8,099 nucleotides of DNA, taken from contig JAZUKF010000007.1 in NCBI GenBank assembly GCA_045643165.1, positions 1 through 8,099 on the forward strand, read 5' to 3'. The translations under genes and the position numbers were made by a program. Each line of letters opens with the position of its first letter. Position 1 is the first letter of the stretch. A model generated the notes under the pieces. That model ran no database searches. It had not been told where the DNA came from and saw only the letters and a list, made by a program, of their open reading frames with translations. Of the stretch, positions 7,101 through 8,099 are shown piece after piece. This DNA is from SIG575 sp045643165 (GTDB lineage: Bacteria; Bacillota; Clostridia; Oscillospirales; Acutalibacteraceae).

Positions 7101-7311
7101 CGTAGGGATCTATGTAACCGGTGCCTGATACGGTAAGTACTTTTCCGTCTTCGGAAAGACTGTACGAATATGTTGTCGCCACTTCATCGGCAACACAATT
7201 AAGCCCCGAATCACGTTTTGCCTGTTCACCCAAAGGGGTAATTGCAAACATCACTATTGCGAACAGTACCGCAAATAATGATAAAGATAAATACTTAATT
7301 TTCTTTTTCAT
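4198..7311 (-). CDS. Large secreted BspA-type LRR protein with C-terminal beta-module repeats
   Basis: A 1037-residue protein, probably exported; function unknown. Residues 1-25 are a signal peptide (MKKKIK, then a hydrophobic run to about 25); the cleavage site is unclear. A module like YSLSEDGKVLTVSGTGYIDPYAF (50-72) recurs at 289-310 (YSLNNDGKLTVTGSGKINDYAF). Each copy is followed by BspA/LRR_5-type repeats such as IEEGITGIGNSAF, LPDSLNTIESLAF, IGAYAF and LPTTLNSIGGYAF, together spanning about 85-380. Residues 411-448 form a small His/CXXC segment (His411, Cys434, Cys437) common in such clostridial surface proteins. From about 455 to 1034 the sequence looks like six diverged copies of a beta-rich module. 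No LPXTG motif, SLH domain, lipobox or C-terminal membrane anchor is visible, so it may be released or held non-covalently. BspA-like proteins elsewhere mediate adhesion. A good promoter, strong RBS and terminator make it a single-gene unit. Confidence 0.85.
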   Translation of the reverse strand: MKKKIKYLSLSLFAVLFAIVMFAITPLGEQAKRDSGLNCVADEVATTYSYSLSEDGKVLTVSGTGYIDPYAFTCDDENGCVTAIPGTVKKVIIEEGITGIGNSAFLDAKSVNEVVLPDSLNTIESLAFDGVNLKSLYIPKNVNKIERMAFSAVNALNSIVVDSENTVYDSRNNCNAIVETSSNTLIFGCKSTNIVDGIKNIGAYAFFGGKKVLFDEITLPVSIVSVDKTAFAGNTVKKIKYLGTADQCLQKGIINLVDDSFQCNKKIVCLGSTDTSVTETGVFKSGIKYSLNNDGKLTVTGSGKINDYAFSNDSRIKSVLINQGITEVSYKCFENDSEIVSVELPTTLNSIGGYAFYGCNKIESIKFNGGKCLISDENSIPKNIKIIGLCNSDIYEYAKNNNYTFESIGNHKFSVWETKTEATLLKDGTDERYCLCCGFTETRKVTVPNTTGDINPESIKLARAYVNNRFSYSKDGYILIKGEIYAKSLVIYSITNDGEKLSINTEGTPIALSKDKTGYVLKYEDWVKAGRNDIRTAMTVGHTECIVVLKFDNSILLQNIETKNVKKKEIDSIKKEIKLVSNSNAECVYLYSNPHFDLSGNSSCTGMEVDENVYKFTRNFHAKSIYINGELYKITIIFFDFVPSDYISSVIYENKYDETNITLEKDGEEEYILVKSSNTSIVGVHESRYSAAYYKDAEYDLIKNEYISREKTSARFYGYVFRRTGNITSASTTFKIKFKDGMELSYKIVFEISSPYDIKNIKTVNVQSSELNSEEKKIIYYSKSDTYICLNDMYNDISVCSIPDYVKYGNIEYEKDSGYYIYNTVSGVSKFNIKDFNGEEYLVTVIFPTHGSVNSDGTVGSDIMNTKFIDVIRGSLTYKGNNQLTLTVSTGKSAVTINKLTKSSETIEILTSSPYITDNGTGYIISNKMNGQHIQMAVSGITYDVLVRDSVFLNTKSVDVLRGILAYDGDQLTLTISAGKSAATINKVAKTSEPIEIKTSSNVTDNGTGYVISSKLDGQHIQMTVSGIPYDVLVEKR
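4210..4452 (-). repeat. C-terminal tandem repeat, copy 2 (residues 954-1034)
   Basis: The second, 81-residue copy of the unit above, separated from it by six residues (948-953) and ending three residues before the stop. Retained nucleotide identity in many stretches points to a fairly recent in-gene duplication. Confidence 0.9.
4471..4719 (-). repeat. C-terminal tandem repeat, copy 1 (residues 865-947)
   Basis: Encodes an 83-residue unit running from NTKFIDVIRGSLTY to GITYDVLV. It closely matches the next unit (residues 954-1034) along its whole length: TKxxDVxRGxLxY, QLTLT(V/I)S(T/A)GKSA(V/A)TINK, TDNGTGY(I/V)IS, GQHIQM(A/T)VSGI. The two copies also share identical DNA stretches, for example TATTCCGCTGACAG at 4489-4502 and 4228-4241. 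Confidence 0.9.
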
Positions 7312-7352
7312 AAATAGACTCCTCCTATTCTTCCTATTAACTGGTATTATAT

Positions 7353-7381
7353 ATTATAAACCGTTTAAAATGGAAAGTCAA
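7353..7381 (-). promoter_or_regulatory. Promoter of the secreted repeat-protein gene
   Basis: On the minus strand TTGACT (7376-7381) and TATAAT (7353-7358) are separated by 17 bp. The predicted start is near 7346, giving a leader of about 34 bases with AGGAGG nine bases before the ATG at 7311. No operator-like dyad was noticed around it. Confidence 0.88.
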
Positions 7382-7432
7382 TACAAAATTTATGAAAAAA
7401 AAATTAACGCTTATTTAATAGATACAGCTGAA

Positions 7433-7462
7433 AACCGGGCAGAGTTTAAACTCTGCCCGGTT
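7433..7462 (-). terminator. clpX terminator hairpin
   Basis: A perfect 30-base palindrome: arms AACCGGGCAGAG (7433-7444) and CTCTGCCCGGTT (7451-7462) around TTTAAA, 12 bases beyond the clpX stop. On the minus strand it is followed by only a short T-run (GGTTTTC), and on the plus strand by TATAAAATTTTC. The very stable GC-rich stem, position and orientation favour clpX termination. Confidence 0.8.
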
Positions 7463-7474
7463 ATAAAATTTTCT

Positions 7475-8099
7475 TCACTTTGATTTTACGAGTATATTTG
7501 ATTTAACATTTTCTTCTGTAATCTGTATTTTATCTGCACTGTCCTCGGAGGGGATTTCGTACATAAAGGGCAACAGAACACTTTCAACGATTGAACGAAG
7601 TCCTCTTGCTCCCGTTTCCTTTTCCAGAGTGCTTTCCGCCATGGCTTCAAGTGCTTCACTTGTGAAATCAAGTTCGACACCGTCCATCTCGAAAAGTTTT
7701 TTGTACTGCTTGATGAGGGCATTTTTCGGTTCTGTCAATATTTTTACAAGGGCATCCTTGTCAAGTTCTCTCAGCGTTGTAATAATCGGCAAACGTCCCA
7801 CAAGTTCGGGAATAATTCCGAATTTTACAAGATCCTGATGAATGACCTGCTTTTTAATATCGTCCTTATTGATATCCTTTTTACCTCTGACATCTGCACC
7901 GAAGCCCAATGTACCCTTATTGCCCACACGTTTTTCGATGATCTTATCTATTCCGTCAAAAGCACCGCCGCAAATAAACAAAATATTTGACGTATCAATT
8001 TGAATAAACTCCTGCTGGGGATGTTTTCTGCCGCCGTTTGGCGGAACATTTGCAACAGTACCTTCGATAATTTTCAAAAGTGCCTGCTGAACACCCTCA
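7475..8099 (-). CDS. clpX: ATP-dependent Clp protease ATP-binding subunit ClpX, C-terminal part
   Basis: The last 207 residues of ClpX, the AAA+ unfoldase that feeds substrates into ClpP; the gene continues beyond the right edge. The visible sequence begins in frame at 8098 with EGVQQALLKIIEGTVANVPP. Recognisable parts in order are the RKH pore loop (GGRKHPQQEF), the ClpP-contacting loop (GTLGFGADV, the IGF-loop equivalent LGF), the arginine-finger box (PELVGRLP), and sensor 2 (TGARGLRSIVE). The N-terminal zinc domain, Walker A and Walker B lie outside the window. A TTG at 8075-8077 could be misread as a start, but it is an internal Leu codon within a conserved stretch. A strong palindromic terminator follows. 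Confidence 0.96.
   Translation of the reverse strand, partial: EGVQQALLKIIEGTVANVPPNGGRKHPQQEFIQIDTSNILFICGGAFDGIDKIIEKRVGNKGTLGFGADVRGKKDINKDDIKKQVIHQDLVKFGIIPELVGRLPIITTLRELDKDALVKILTEPKNALIKQYKKLFEMDGVELDFTSEALEAMAESTLEKETGARGLRSIVESVLLPFMYEIPSEDSADKIQITEENVKSNILVKSK

Noticed and set aside
7195..7200. Lipobox at LNC (residues 37-39) of the surface protein
   Set aside because: The cysteine lies about 14 residues past the hydrophobic core and the preceding residues do not fit a lipobox.
7121..7483. Plus-strand reading frame over the start of the surface protein and the clpX terminator
   Set aside because: It crosses a promoter and terminator of the opposite strand and encodes an unremarkable low-complexity sequence.
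8075..8077. TTG as the start of a short independent protein
   Set aside because: The frame stays open and conserved upstream (EGVQQALLKIIEG), so this is the interior of clpX cut by the window edge.

Overview
This AT-rich window looks like chromosomal DNA from a low-GC, Gram-positive anaerobe of the class Clostridia, probably a gut-type Oscillospiraceae/Ruminococcaceae or related Eubacteriales. The pointers are very strong GGAGG ribosome binding sites, near-consensus sigma-A promoters, a zinc-type (four-cysteine) ribosomal protein L28, a tRNA gene with encoded CCA, a clostridial butanol-dehydrogenase-like iron alcohol dehydrogenase, and a large secreted BspA-type leucine-rich-repeat protein. 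The organism assignment is inference from these features; no search was run.

Layout from left to right. Bases 1-290 are non-coding. They hold a short tandem array of two palindromic cassettes with about 67 bp periodicity, followed by an isolated hairpin downstream of rpmB. rpmB (minus strand) and alr (plus strand) are divergently transcribed from a shared 235-bp AT-rich intergenic region, each with its own recognisable promoter. alr converges on a flavin-reductase-like gene (minus strand), and one bidirectional hairpin terminator lies between them. Next on the minus strand are a single tRNA-Gln(CTG) with its own consensus promoter and terminator, an iron-dependent alcohol dehydrogenase, a 1037-residue secreted repeat protein, and the C-terminal half of clpX, which runs off the right edge.

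The minus-strand genes look like separate transcription units rather than one operon. Hairpin terminators follow clpX, the surface protein and the tRNA, and good promoters precede the surface protein and the tRNA. The housekeeping genes (L28, alanine racemase, ClpX, tRNA-Gln) have no obvious functional link to the fermentative dehydrogenase or to the surface protein.

I see no convincing new multi-gene system. The two items most worth a second look are the covarying palindromic cassettes at the left edge and the architecture of the 1037-residue secreted protein. In that protein an N-terminal BspA-like LRR region is followed by what appear to be six divergent copies of one beta-rich module, the last two being a recent duplication.
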